DNA of 64,000 nt from Hypericum androsaemum (GCA_963995505.1 OZ023187.1:16083176-16147175); one strand, 5' to 3'; shown: positions 12,092 to 24,272, counted from the first letter of the stretch. Notes: generated from the letters alone by a model not told the origin. A program made the numbers and translations.

Positions 12092-12854
12092 CTTAGTGTT
12101 GGGATAAAAATGTGCGAGAACGTCGATCGAACTCGTGACGGCCCGGAGTGCTCGTCCCAAGGTCTGTCTAACGCTAAGAGTAACAAGGGTTGGCCGAAGC
12201 CGAGACTACTACTAGCCTAAACTAAGATAAAAGCCGAAGCTTGATAGAGATTTTGTGATTTGGTTTGTGGATGTCCCTTCTGTTCGTCCCTTGCCTTGCT
12301 TATATAGAAAACGAAGATCGCCTCAGCTTCGCTCTAGCCGTGTTGTAGTCGGACTCGGAGTCCTCATCGCTTATCTTCAGCCAGGCTTTACCCTTATCCC
12401 GACTGAACTCGAAGGCCCGAAGCCTATCTCTTTCAATGCTTATCTTCGTCTGAAAATGGACTTCCAACGCTTATCCCCGCCTAATTCGGATTTGTCGTGC
12501 CGGGGTTTATCATTGTCTCTTAAGAACCCAGGGTGTATCGAGTATCCCAGAGCTCCTCTAATCCCTTCAAGAGTCTGCCTTAAACTTGGTCTCTTCGTAT
12601 CTCTGTCCACCTATGTAGAGTCTGTGCTAGCCCGGTCTCTTCCACCTTATCTCATGTACACCGGGCACTACATTTAGCCTCAAGAGATTGGTCTCTCCTG
12701 AAGTGAGAGGAAACTAGCTTTCTACTTGAGCTAATAGCAATCGATGCCCCTATTCGGTACTTTCAATTGGCGTCAGATTTAGGTGCCTTCAATTGGCGCC
12801 TCATTTAGTGCCTCGTCCGACGCCGCATCTGCTTCAAGTGACTTTTTGACATCC

Positions 12855-13440
12855 TTCTGCCTCGAATTTGAAGAATCTATAAACTAAAAAGTTGTAGCTC
12901 TATGTCTTACCTTCACACAGCAACTCTAATCGCGTTAATCTGAGATTTGAGTCAAAAGATATGACCTGGCGCCGGATTTACTTCCTCTACCTGGCGCCAG
13001 GTTGGCTGCCCACACTTGGCGCCGATTTTAGACATCCATCCACTCTGAATTTGCCCAAGTAATGAACTACGAAGTTGTAGGCCTATCTAATATCTTTCTA
13101 TTGGCTCAAGAATCACCTTAATCCGAGGCCCGAGTCAAAAGTTATGACCACTTTACCAGACAGCCGAAGGCCCTTCAACCGCTTTCACTTGGCGCCGGAT
13201 TTCCTTTCACCCACCTGGCGCCGGGTTTGGACTTCCTTTTACTATGAATCGGAAAAAGTGATGAACTACAAAGTCGTAGGTCTATCTATTATCTTTCCAC
13301 AGGCTTAAGAATTACTTTAATCCGAGGTTCGAGTCAAAAGTTATGACCACTTTACCAGAGATGGCCGAAGCCCCTTCAACCGCCTTCACTTGGCGCCGGG
13401 TTTCCTTTCACCCACTTGGCGCCGCACTCTCCTTCCCTCA
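12855..13440. repeat. About 200-bp tandem units within the solo LTR (three copies)
   Basis: Each copy carries AAGTTGTAG, then GAGTCAAAAG.TATGACC, then paired GGCGCC sites. Copies start near 12870, 13060 and 13255. The last two are the most alike. Confidence 0.8.
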
Positions 13441-13590
13441 GTTGGCGCCACACTCGCCTCTGCTCAGTTGGCGCCGAACTCTCCTTTGCTCAGTTGGCGC
13501 CGAGTTCGCCTGTCCTCGGTTGGCGCTAACTAAAGTTGGCGCAGGGTTGGCCTTCCACTCGGTTGGTGCCGAGTTCAGCTAGTGTCGGGC
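13388..13590. repeat. TTGGCGCC short tandem repeat within the solo LTR
   Basis: The word TTGGCGCC (or one-base variants) recurs about every 25-32 bp, at least eight times, separated by C/T-rich spacers such as CTCTCCTTTGCTCAG. GGCGCC is self-complementary. Confidence 0.85.
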
Positions 13591-13900
13591 TCACCTCTAT
13601 TGAGTTGGTACCTCACCCGCTCTAGGAGAATAAACGCTCCATTCGGCTTCACCTTCTCGAACTTGTGAAGTCAATCATGCACCTAACTCCCACACTCGAA
13701 GCCCCAACCTTGTAAATTATTTTGCCCGTCAATAATCCCGAGATCCGGGTTGAGCGTTACGGTCGATCTACCAAGTATGGGTACTCCTCAAAGAGACCGA
13801 GGAAGTCCAACTTGACATGTATTAAGATGGCCCTCTCATTCCCTCCAATTGCTCGACCTGACCTAAGGGAGGCCTGCTTGCCTTAAGGGAACTCAATCTA

Positions 13901-14066
13901 ACTTGAGGCTGAGGGTGTCCAAACTGACTTGAGGCTGAGGACACCCAAGCTAGCTTGAGGCTGAGGATACCCAATCTGGCTTGAAGTTGATGGTAAACTA
14001 AGCCAAGAATGAGGCTGATAGTACCTAAGCTGAATTGAGGATGAGGGTAGCCAGGCTGCCTTAAGC
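13901..14066. repeat. 27-bp minisatellite within the solo LTR
   Basis: About six degenerate units of CTTGAGGCTGAGG plus a CCAA.CTG tail. It produces a spurious open frame on the minus strand. Confidence 0.8.
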
Positions 14067-14309
14067 ACATCCACTCAAAGCAAGTTGACATCCAAGTACA
14101 GGTACCTCGATGATTGCCTTGCTCGACCCGAGCTCCCAACAAGTTATTTTTGCACTCCAACACTTAGAGATTTTTTTAATATGATCAGACTATATTAAAT
14201 AAAAGAAGTTGTTCTCTAAATCAAATTTCAATTCGAAACTTCTTTTTAAATTAAGTCAATTATTCAATTTAATTTTTTAGTATTATTCTGACTATGTTAA
14301 ATATTTTTT

Positions 14310-15367
14310 GGATAAATTACTCTTAAGTCCTTCGTCTTTGTTTAAATATACTCAAAAGTTCCATTGTTTACAAAATACATGCCAACATCTCTCGTGTTTT
14401 ATTTTATTATACTTTCGGGTCCTTAGCTGACATTAGCAACTCTCTTTTTTTGTCATTGAAATGACAAAAATATCCTTAAAAAAAATATATTATATTTTCC
14501 TCTCGATCATTCCAGCTCGCTGACGGCGACCCAACAACTAAAAACTTAAATCGAATTCATCAACCGTCCTCGAGTTCATCATTCGTCTTGGTCCTCTTCT
14601 CCGGTCGTGGAAGGAGACCACCTCATCCTTGTCATCGCCCGCCCCGAAGCAATGGGAGATACAGCTTCTACGAGGGAGGCGAGATGCAGCTCTGGGAGGA
14701 GGCGGCAGCGGCGGAAGAGACCGGTGAGATCGAGAAAGAGACCTCGCTCGGAGGACTAAGCTACTTGGCCTCCCCGGAGGACTGAGCTCCATTGTCCACG
14801 TCCGCATGTCCAGCCTCGGCCGAAACCCTAAACGCCTTGCAGCAGTTGATAAGGAGGTTAGGGACAATGGCACCGACGGTCTCTCGAACTCGGTGGGCTC
14901 CCCGTCGACGAAGATGCTCCCGATTCTGAGGTTCTCGGCTTGAAGGCCCACGATGCCGATGTTGGGGATGGCGATCTCTTAGTCGGTGTAGCCACGAATT
15001 TGGCGGTTGGGGAGTCCCTTCTCGTCGCCGACGATGGCACCGACTCTCCATCTGGTTGTCGATGGAGAGGAAGGGAGAAGGATACAATTTGTTGGTGGGA
15101 TTGAGAATAGTGTTGACCGTAGGAGCAGGATTGAGTTTTAATTTTTTAGGGTTTTTTTTCGCCGGAAAGATGACCAGAGATCTGAGTTGACCGGAGCAAG
15201 GTATTTTTGTCATATCAATGATAAAAATGAAAAAAGAGCTGCTAATGTGAGCTAGGGAACTAAAAGTATAATAAAATCCAACAAGAGGGACGTCGGTGCG
15301 TATTTTACAAATAGGAAGACTTTTGAGTATATTTAAGCAAACTCGAAGAACTTAAGAATAATTTACC
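14310..15367. mobile_element. Mutator-like element with long inverted ends and a GC-rich genic interior
   Basis: About 170-bp inverted arms: GGATAAATTACTCTTAAGTC at the left matches GGTAAATTATTCTTAAGTTC read inward from the right, and the match continues to TGACAAAAATA. The AT-rich arms enclose a GC-rich 14540-15060 block that looks genic. One minus-strand frame has [18 protein letters not shown] and another [16 protein letters not shown], as if one captured exon had frameshifted; I cannot name the source gene. No clear 9-bp target duplication is visible, because T-runs flank both ends. Confidence 0.65.
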
Positions 15368-15376
15368 TTTTTTTAG

Positions 15377-16779
15377 GAGGACTATGTTAAATAAAAGAAA
15401 TTTGGTGAGCAAACGGCGACCTTTTACTGGGCCCATTTAGCGGCTGGAGTTCCAACCAAAAGATTTTTTTTTGAAAGAAAATTTGGCAGCTGAAATTGCA
15501 CTTTATTCCCTAGGTACTCTTTTTTTTCTGGGAAATGGATTTGCCTGTATATTAATATGGGATATCGTGGTACAAGAGGAAGTGAAGCTCTAATGACTAC
15601 ATTTAATTTAGTACGAGTCATGAGCTAATTAGCAACTTCATTAGTCGTACTAAAAATAAAACTTAACTTTTTTTAGGGGTAAAATAAAACTTAACTTACA
15701 TAATAGACAACCTAGCCAATATATCGGAATTTTCAACTTTCTAATAAATGATGCATATATGTTTGTTAATGAATTTGACAACCACCTTGTAGTCCGAGTG
15801 AATGAGTATTCATGTTATTGAAGTTATACAAAACCAGCTGCATAGCTAATTGGATGACCTGAATTTCCGCATTCAAGACAGATATATAATAAGTACGTTT
15901 TGGTCATCGACAACTTGGCCTAAATTATTAGAACAGCGGAAGCACTTTCGATAGGTCCATGTACAATAACAGAGAGATATGAGAATATATGGAACACTGA
16001 AGATAGGCGATATACGTGGTTCGGTCAACTAACATACTCCACGGGGGTATGGACGATCTTCAATATGATATGGATTATAATAGATACATAAGCTATGGCG
16101 AGGCTACCGCCTCAAGCCCTTCTCCCTGCCTACACTACTGCACCATTGTGTTTAGCCCAAGGAACTCCTTAACACTGTCCTCCTATTTATAGGATACTAA
16201 CCCTAGAGTTTCTTCCTAATTAGAATCCTATTACCTGCATACTCCATAGTTGTTGAAAAAATACCATAAATTAGCCAATCCATTGACTTTTAATCACACT
16301 GTGGACTTTTGGTCAATAGTCAAATTGTTTAACCCTAGGGTTTGACTTTTCATCTTCTCCAACAACCCAACCACAAAAGGAGTAAGGGGCCTGGCGGCCA
16401 GCCACCACGAGGCAGCGATGGCACGGGCTGGCGGCGATGACGACTGGCCTCGGTCAGCTAAAGTGACGCACGGCGGTGGCGGCGGACGGGGGAGGAGAGT
16501 CCTCTCTCTCCCTGACTTTCTCTCTCCTTAAAATAGAGGTTTCTCTCTCCTTTTTCCGACGGCGAACGGTGATGCGGACTGCTCCTTCCCTCGGAGTGGA
16601 ACGAATGGGCTCTTCCTTCGCTCCTATTCTCAGAGTTCTCTCTCCTCCTTCGAACGGCGGGGATGCAAGGTTCTCTCTCCCGACGGTCTCCCTCTCCTCA
16701 AGACGCAGGATTTTCTCTTGCTCTCTGGACAGTCGCGTCAATGATGGCACTTGGTGGTGGTGGGACTCCTGGGCTTCGA
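15377..16779. other. Intergenic; probable retroelement remnants, no intact gene
   Basis: 15940-16380 contains TACGTGGTTCGGTCAACTAA and CTCCACGGGGGTATGG, wording common in plant LTR-element untranslated regions. 16400-16780 is GC-rich and low in complexity (CTCTCTCC runs), giving overlapping frames on both strands. No domain was recognised. Confidence 0.4.
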
Positions 16780-17038
16780 TGACGCCCTCATAGAGTTCAT
16801 ATATACTGTCTGAAATGCTTAAGTGAATTGATTTGGCTATCCATATCAACAAGGTGTACTTTCTTTTCTAGCACACATCCTGAGAGAACTCCAAGGTTAA
16901 ACGCGTTTGGCCGGGAGTAGGATTAGGATGGGTGACCTCCTGAGAAGTTTTCGGGATGCGTGCGAGTGAGGACAAAGCACGCTAGAAAAGACCTGTGTTG
17001 ATCTGTGGAGACAGTCAGTCAGATCACGGGGCGTTACA
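16780..17038 (+). mobile_element. Cassandra-type TRIM LTR bearing 5S rRNA-like sequence
   Basis: The part 16875-16975 follows plant 5S rRNA closely: GAACTCC, AGGTTAA, GGATGGGTGACCTCCTGAGA, and then the Cassandra-specific GAGGACAAAGCACGCTAGAA. It ends CGTTACA. Cassandra is a plant TRIM whose LTR contains a 5S-derived Pol III promoter. Only one LTR is present. The left limit is estimated and no target duplication could be matched, so it may be a truncated solo LTR. Confidence 0.78.
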
Positions 17039-18456
17039 CTACCGTTGGGTGAATTATTTTAGGGTAAATTATGTTGGAATAATTGAAAATTTTAGTAGAA
17101 AACATGAACGAAATTTTAATCTGAGTCGTGTCAAGAGACACTGTACATAGAAATATTTCACCCATAGGTATAGGTAGACCCCCAGCATTAAACAGATCCT
17201 TTTGAATATGATGACTCGGGTGCCAAGAACTAACAAGAATTTAGCGAATATATAGCGTAACCCGAAAAAAGTAAGCCAAAAAACTTATGCTTAATCTCAT
17301 GCCAATCAAGGCTTTTTGTAGTGAGGGATTTAATAAATATTTTTAAAACAAGTAAATAAACTAGCATTCCCACTCGCCAACTTCGTAGAGAGATTGTAAC
17401 ATATCTTAGAGAAAGTATTGCAACAACTAAACCACTCGCATTTTTCTCCAACAGAAAAATTCACAATTTCATCCGACAAACTAGTCCGTAATGGAAATGG
17501 TCCACGCCACTTTCTAATAATTTCTAACCATATTTTATTTTAAAATAAATAAAACTTTGAAATAATATAATTTTTCTAACAAATTATCCCCTTGTCTCTG
17601 AGTTTTCGAAAATGATTTTACCGTCTTCCGTGTTTGATTTTAGAAATTCTCGGGTCCCTGGCTGCGGAATATGTAATTTTCTTCGGCGAATTCGCCCTTG
17701 AAAAGACAAAAATGTCCCTCTCACTTCAAAAAAAAAACTATTTCCTTCTCCCTTCACCTTCTTCTTCCTCCCACTTCATCTTCTTTCTCCAACCTTAAAC
17801 CAAAACTAAAATTAAAACTTAAACCCAAACTTTGTTAGTGAGAATTAAAGCTCAAAAGAACCATAATTTTTAAAAATTCAATTCGGCTTAGATTTTCAAA
17901 TTAATTTAGGGCGGTTCGAATGCACTTCATTTTTATCCCAATAAATGACACAATATCTTGTCCGATTTGTGATCCGATCAGTCAGATTGTATTTTTAAAA
18001 ACTATGCTTAAAACTACCATTTTTTACGAATCCCAAGTTGAATTCGTCCTTGGAGAGGGGACGTTTTTCTCTGAATTGAAGATAGGCCTATCGAGTACAG
18101 GACTCTTTGAATTGAAGGTAGCCCTCTCCAAGGACAAAATAAAATATGAATTGGAATTCGTTGAGCCGATTCGAAATAAATTTTTGACGAATTAAATCAA
18201 ACAAAATCAAAATCGGATTTAATTCATGATCACCCTAATTTTATTGAAAACATGTATACACTAGCCAGATCTTCGATATGGCCATGGGCTTACATTTAAG
18301 GCTCTCTTTGCTCTTAGTTTTCTACCATATATACTCCTATAATGATTCTTTTTTATTGTTAGAAATTTAACCTAAATTCTGGAAGAAAAAAAATCACTCA
18401 TTTATCACGCATCAACTACCAAGTAGCAATAATTTTAAACTCATTTTCACAAAATT
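17039..18456. other. Intergenic; possible decayed Mutator-like arm, then the start of ubiquitin unit B
   Basis: 17565-17800 (AACAAATTATCCCCTTGTC, GTGTTTGATTTTAGAAA, AAAGACAAAAATGTCC) resembles the arms of the element at 60617-61715, but no partner arm was found. 18270-18480 (GATATGGCCATGGGCTTACA, CACGCATCAACTACCAAGTA) matches upstream of gene C at 38745-38940 and marks the upstream part of the duplicated ubiquitin unit. Confidence 0.5.
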
Positions 18457-18675
18457 GAGTCGCGTGGAATGACATCCAGCCTAAACTGGCGCGTGGTGGG
18501 GAGCCACCCTGGGTAAACGAGAAGAAACCCGACGATTCCTGAATATAAGATTCCCGTGTAGGTCACTGCTTCTTTCCGAATGTTAAGCCAAGAGTACACG
18601 TGGCTAACAACCATTGGATACCTTCGAGGGCATTATCGTAACTGACCACCCTCCTTCCCCTCTATTTAATAAGAG
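18457..18675 (+). promoter_or_regulatory. Promoter of polyubiquitin B
   Basis: Modules in order: GAGTCGCGTGGAATGACATC, AAACTGGCGCGTGG, GATTCCTGAATATAAGATTC, CCCGTGTAGGTCACTGCTTC, ACACGTGGCTAACAACCATT, GGGCATTATCGTAACTGACC, CTATTTAATAAGAG (18662-18675). The C-rich leader follows. Confidence 0.88.
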
Positions 18676-18767
18676 CCTCTCCTCCCCTACCTCCTCACAA
18701 ACCACTCTACGATACACAAATCACAATTAAGAAATACTCTTCGAAAAGCTCTCCTCTCCAAGCCAAG

Positions 18768-19342
18768 GTATTATTACCTCTCTCTCTCTCTCTCTCGTCG
18801 TTTATATTAATTTTCTTGTTGGTTTACCTTTAATTAGTAATTACTGTTATTATTATAATCATCTTCGGGAGTGGATTTGGGGATCTGGGCATGATTAGTT
18901 GGGGATCTTGACGATTTAAGTCTTGTTGATTAATTCTCTTGTTGGTTTACGAGTAATTATTGTGATTATTTTTGTTGTATTATTATATTATTGTCATTAA
19001 GAGCTGATTTGGGGATCTGGGTCTAGTTAGAGGGGGATCTTTTCGATCTGGGATCTCGTTTTAGGTGATGGTTTGTGAAGGGTTTGCTTCCCTTGGTGTA
19101 AAGATTTAAACTTTAATTGACATGTTTGGGCTTTGTTATTGTTAGATCCGTAATTGTCTCCAATTGCATGTTTTTCGTCTAATCGAAAAGAATTGAAATT
19201 TAGGGTTTGCTTCCTAGATCTGTTACATCCTGCGTGTTGTGTCGGGTTTGTGGTTCAAAGATTCCATCTTTTGTTGATGTGATTACTGGGTATCTGTTTG
19301 TATGTGGTCTGATGGTATATTTGGCTTCGATTTTGTGTTTAG
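18768..19342 (+). other. Leader intron of polyubiquitin B
   Basis: Donor GCCAAG|GTATTA, acceptor GTGTTTAG next to the ATG, 575 bp, with a CT microsatellite near its start (about 18778-18796). Confidence 0.92.
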
Positions 19343-20260
<918 letters not shown>

Positions 20261-20676
20261 AGCCCTATTTGTTCAAGCCCCTTGCGTCCCTGTTGGTACT
20301 GGAAATTGTGTCTGGTTTTGTGTTTGTTGCCATTGTTGGATGGCTGGTAATAAGTCGTTTGAACTTCTGCTAAGTTTGTGTGTTTAATTTGGTTTGTGCC
20401 AGTGTCTTGTTGTACACTTGGCTGCATTTTGGCACTTTAAAAGCTGTCCGTCTAGTGTTCAACAATGAAAAGTACTGTTCTCCAATTATCGGCTCCTCTT
20501 CTTGCGATTGCTCGTTTCATTTTTCTATTATAAGCAGTATTTCGTATCCGTCTTCAGTTCTCCTTGATCAGTGTGGTTGGGGCCATGGAGTACAAAATTT
20601 ATATTCTCACGAGTGATGAGTCGTTGCCGCCACCAACAAAAACGTCGTCCGGAACACATCTCAACAAGGTTGACCC
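20261..20676 (+). other. 3' flank of polyubiquitin B
   Basis: It carries blocks common to the unit: GTTGCCATTGTTGGATGGCT, AATAAGTCGTTTGAACTTCT, GTGTTCAACAATGAAAAGTA and TTGCGATTGCTCGTTTCATT. These recur past the stops of A, C, D and E and probably include the 3' UTR. The cleavage site is not defined. Confidence 0.65.
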
Positions 20677-21451
20677 TAGGGTGAGCATTTGGTATATACT
20701 GAATTACAAGAAAAATACATACCCAATTAAAATTATTTCGGTATCTACCGAATACTAAACTAAAATTTCGATATTATACAAAAAATACCGAAATTTTCAA
20801 ACCCCAAATAAAAAAAATCCCAAATTGAAAACCCTAAATCGAAATCTCAAACTGAAAATCCCAAATCAAAAATCCTTAACTGAAAACCCAAATCGAAAAT
20901 TTTTAATTGAAAACCTAAATCAAAAAGAGAACAAATAAGAATATTGGAGGATTCTACGACAAGGTGCTAGGGTTCTCTGAAACTAGAGGGTTTGAAAATT
21001 GAGAATATTGGTGGTTGCCGACGCCGCAGAGGTGGTGGTCATCAACGTCGAGGGGAAGGAGGGAAGATGTATTTTCTTCTATGGGTGGAAACTTGGAGTC
21101 CATGGAAAAACTTGGAGTCCATGGAAGAAGCTTATGTGAGGTTAGTTAGGTTTAGTTTTCGTTTGTTTAATTTTTGCTCGAGAGAGGGAGAGGAAGAAGA
21201 AAGGAGGAGAGGAAGAATCTTGAAGTGGCTGGAATCTTTTTTTTCCTTTATATAGTTGGTATAATGGTATTTGGTAAACTTACACTTTAGTACTTTAAAA
21301 TTTTATGTATTACCAAAATAATACCGGTATATACCGAATTTACCAAAATTTTAAAAAAACTCTGCCGAATTAAATCCTGATTACCAAACTCCTGAATATC
21401 GAAAAAAAAATATGGTAATACCGAGTACCGAATACTGTTTGCACACCCCTA
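20677..21451. mobile_element. hAT-like MITE inserted in the 3' flank of gene B
   Basis: It begins TAGGGTGAGCATTTGG and ends TTTGCACACCCCTA, giving inverted ends of the TAGGGGTGxGC type. The flanks GTTGACCC and GTTGCTCT can be read as a decayed 8-bp duplication. In gene D the equivalent flank (GGTTGCCCCCCTCT at 54153) has no insert. 775 bp; the interior has degenerate CCGAATAC words and a GC-rich patch at 20990-21240. No transposase. Confidence 0.75.
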
Positions 21452-21467
21452 GTTGCTCTCCTCTCGG

Positions 21468-21718
21468 CCAAGAAGATGGCTCGGAGGCTATCCGCCTGGA
21501 CGGGGGAGTTTTTGCCTTGACGGGGCTCCCCCACCCGAACATGCCTGGGTCACCCCCCACTCTTCGGCCACGAAGATGGCGCGGGGGCTAATATCTACCG
21601 TCGTGATCTCCGCCTTGACTGGTCTTGCCCACCCGAAATCCAGCGCACCCCGGAGGTCCCAACCATCCATCCATCCAGCGCAACCATGAAGCCTCCTTAT
21701 TTAAATGATCCATAAGCA
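21468..21718 (+). repeat. GC-rich downstream module of the ubiquitin unit (B copy, doubled)
   Basis: GCCAAGAAGATGGCTCGGAG, then a second related copy GCCACGAAGATGGCGCGGGG about 95 bp on, then TATTTAAATGATCCATAAGC. D has the same doubled form; A, C and E have a single copy. Confidence 0.75.
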
Positions 21719-22420
21719 AACTTAAAGCCAAGAATATGACCCTCCTGTTGAAAGTGTTTGAGATAATGAGCAAGAACGTCGGATACAAAAAGAAAAAGGA
21801 AAAGAGATAGGGGATCCCCCTGTCTTATACCTCGAGAAGATTGGAACCAATTGAGAGGTTGTATGTTGAACAAGATACCAAGCTTTAGCATCACTTTTCC
21901 AAGAAAAGACCAATTTAACCATGTCGTACGCCTTCTTCAAATCCAACTTAATAGCCATAGAAATATTACTCTTTTTACCATCATTTTTAAAGCAATGAAA
22001 GGCCTCATGAGCAATGATTATGGATGCATCTATTCCTAACAGAGGCACTTTGATATTCAGAAACTAATGATTCCATAAACAGTTTTAAACGATTAGCCAG
22101 GATTTTAGAATAGACTTTGTAAGCAACGTTACACAAGCCAATTGGGTCTAAAATTACTGATACTAGAGCGACATGGAACCTTAGGAATCAAAGCAATATA
22201 TGTTTTATTCAAATAACCAGGAACATAGGCAGAAGCAAACATGTTTTGAACGAGGGTGATAAGATCTTTTGAAATGGTAGTTCAGCACTTCTGATAGAAG
22301 ATGCCTGAGTACATATCAGGGCCAGGGGACTTGGAGCTGCCCAACTCAAAGGTTGCATCTCTGACCTCCTCCCCAGAAATCGGTCTCAGCAGGTTCACTG
22401 ACATGGAATGAGTAACCAGC
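21719..22420 (-). pseudogene. LINE ORF2 reverse transcriptase remnant
   Basis: Fragments in shifting frames: a KSPGPD block at about 22330, TYIALIPKV at about 22195, IKLDLKKAYDMVKL (the region holding the first catalytic Asp) at about 21940, and RGIRQGDPLSLFLF at about 21815. The catalytic YxDD-equivalent block downstream is missing because the copy ends. At least two stop codons break the frame, so no active enzyme is possible. Confidence 0.82.
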
Positions 22421-23302
22421 CTTGGGATACACTACAAAATTTTTGAAGGATCAAAAGAAACATGAGATGAATACATAGAAATGAAATGATCTTAGATAAG
22501 GGATTTCTTACTCTCTGAATTGGGAGAAGTAATAAACTTCAAAATTGTAGATATACGTTTCAGCTTTGCGCAGCAACTTGAATCATTTCAATCGGACTTC
22601 AGAGTAAGACGTTGCGGCTCTCCAACCAAAATCACTAATCTTTGATCATGTATACCCCAAAAAAAAATTGCGAGGGACAAAAACGCATAAATTTGTGCGT
22701 TTCTTTAAGGATATTAGTTTTTTTGGGATATCAATTTGTGCAATTTCTTGCAAATAAAAATGGATGATTTTGTGCGATTTCTAACACAACCCCAGACAAA
22801 AAAAATTTTCTAACAACTCCATTTTGAAATTTGTCAGAAAATCCGACACCACAAAAAAAAGACCTAGAGAACCAATGGGAGCAAAACTCGATGACGCAAC
22901 ACCAGGGGTTCCATCCGAGCTGTTCTGTGATGCAGCAATAGGGATGGGGGGAGTGGACTTTGTGGGCCCCGTAATCATCAGCCCTCTCCCACTAGGATTT
23001 GGATAATTTTCCTAAAGAGGGTTTATTTCTCCGACAATTTCCTGAATGGGGTTCTCGGGGAATGTTTTCCTTGTCTGGGGTTGAGCACAAAAATGCTTTG
23101 CCAGTAGCGTTTTAGTTTGCAAGAAAACGCTCATCCGATAGCGCTTTTCTATTCAAAACGCTCCAATTGGAGTCAAAAGTCGAATCTACGGGTTGGCTCG
23201 GCTCGGCTGCGGAGGGAAATTTTTGCCTAAAAACGCTGTGGCTTGAGCGTTTTGTGGTAAGGTGGGGCCAAGGGGAAAAACTCCAAATAAAAACACTCAA
23301 TG

Positions 23303-23375
23303 GCTCTTGTTCAGAATCGAACCCAAGACCTCCAACATTTTAAATGAGCGCTCTAACCAATTGAGCTACGAGAGC
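23303..23375 (-). ncRNA. tRNA-like sequence in the left arm (probably not a functional tRNA)
   Basis: Read on the minus strand it is 73 nt with tRNA spacing: acceptor GCTCTCG pairing with CAAGAGC (one mismatch), D-arm GCTC...GAGC, A box TAGCTCAATTGG, B box GGTTCGATTCT. The anticodon stem is poorly paired and the T stem has a mismatch, so it is decayed or tRNA-derived. No CCA is needed in a nuclear gene. Pol III transcription is possible from the boxes but unproven. Confidence 0.6.
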
Positions 23376-23435
23376 TTATTGAATCATGGCTTTGTAATAA
23401 ATAATATATTAGATAAAAAAAGGTTCCTCCTTTAT

Positions 23436-24225
23436 TATTTATGTAATATATTATTTATTAAATAAATACGTATTTATGAAATATGTAATAAATATTATAT
23501 TACATAAATATGTATATATGTAATATACATAAATAATAATATATTACATAAATGCGTGTATATGTAATAGATAATATGTTACATAAATATGTATTTATGT
23601 AATAAATAATATGTTACATAAATACGTATTTATTTAATAAATAATATGTTACATAAATATGTATTTATGTAATATACACGTATATGTTACATATACACAT
23701 ATTTATGTAATAAATATTATATTACATAAATATGTATATATGTAATATACATAAATAATAATATATTACATAAATACGTATATATGTAATAGATAATATG
23801 TTACATAAATATGTATTTATGTAATAAATAATATGTTGCATAAATACGTATTTCATAAATTCGTATTTATTTAATAAATAATATATTACATAAATACATA
23901 TTTATGTAATATATATGTATATGTTACATATACGCGTATGTATGTAATAAATATTATATTACATAAATATGTATATATGTAATATACATAAATAATAATA
24001 TATTACATAAATATGTATATATGTAATAGATAATATGTTTCGTAAATACATAAATATATATATATATATATATGTAATATACATGAATAATAATATATTA
24101 CATAAATACGTGTATATGTAATAGATAATATGTTACATAAATATGTATTTATGAAATACATATTTATGTAACATTATAAGAAATACGTATTTCATAAATA
24201 CATATTTATGCAACAAATTATCGTT
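23436..24225. repeat. AT-rich array of ACATAAATA/TATTTATGT words
   Basis: Degenerate repeats of ATGTTACATAAATACGTATT with self-complementary cores fill the centre of the Mutator-like element. Long sub-blocks recur (compare 23480-23700 with 23705-23920), so there is a higher-order period of about 220-240 bp. Confidence 0.85.
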
Positions 24226-24272
24226 CCTTATTTATCTAATATATTATTTATTACAAAGTCATTAGTCAATAA

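Larger units (their letters stand above)
12097..14162. mobile_element. Solo LTR, 2066 bp
   Basis: It starts TGTTGGGATAAAAATG and ends CACTCCAACA, with the perfect 5-bp duplication CTTAG on both sides (12092-12096 and 14163-14167). No primer site, polypurine tract or pol frame is attached, so the internal region was removed by LTR-LTR recombination. It holds three internal tandem-repeat blocks, listed separately. LTRs this long are more usual in Gypsy-type elements, but superfamily cannot be fixed from one LTR. Confidence 0.88.

Noticed and set aside
13343..13582. 79-codon plus-strand frame rich in Ser, Pro and Leu
   Set aside because: Produced by the TTGGCGCC tandem array.
13822..14163. 113-codon minus-strand frame
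   Set aside because: Lies in the 27-bp minisatellite of the solo LTR; repeated codons reflect the repeat, not a protein.
15940..16380. Complete LTR (ends in CTCCAACA)
   Set aside because: No matching 5' terminus or 5-bp duplication could be found, so only a retroelement remnant is noted.
16454..16852. Overlapping 100-130-codon frames on both strands
   Set aside because: Low-complexity CT-rich DNA; the minus frame runs into the Cassandra LTR. No domain or splice support.
17565..17990. Complete Mutator-like element related to 60617-61715
   Set aside because: Only one arm-like region is visible; the inverted partner and target duplication were not found.
23436..24225. CRISPR-like array
   Set aside because: Units are degenerate palindromic AT words with no unique spacers of constant length, in a plant genome.
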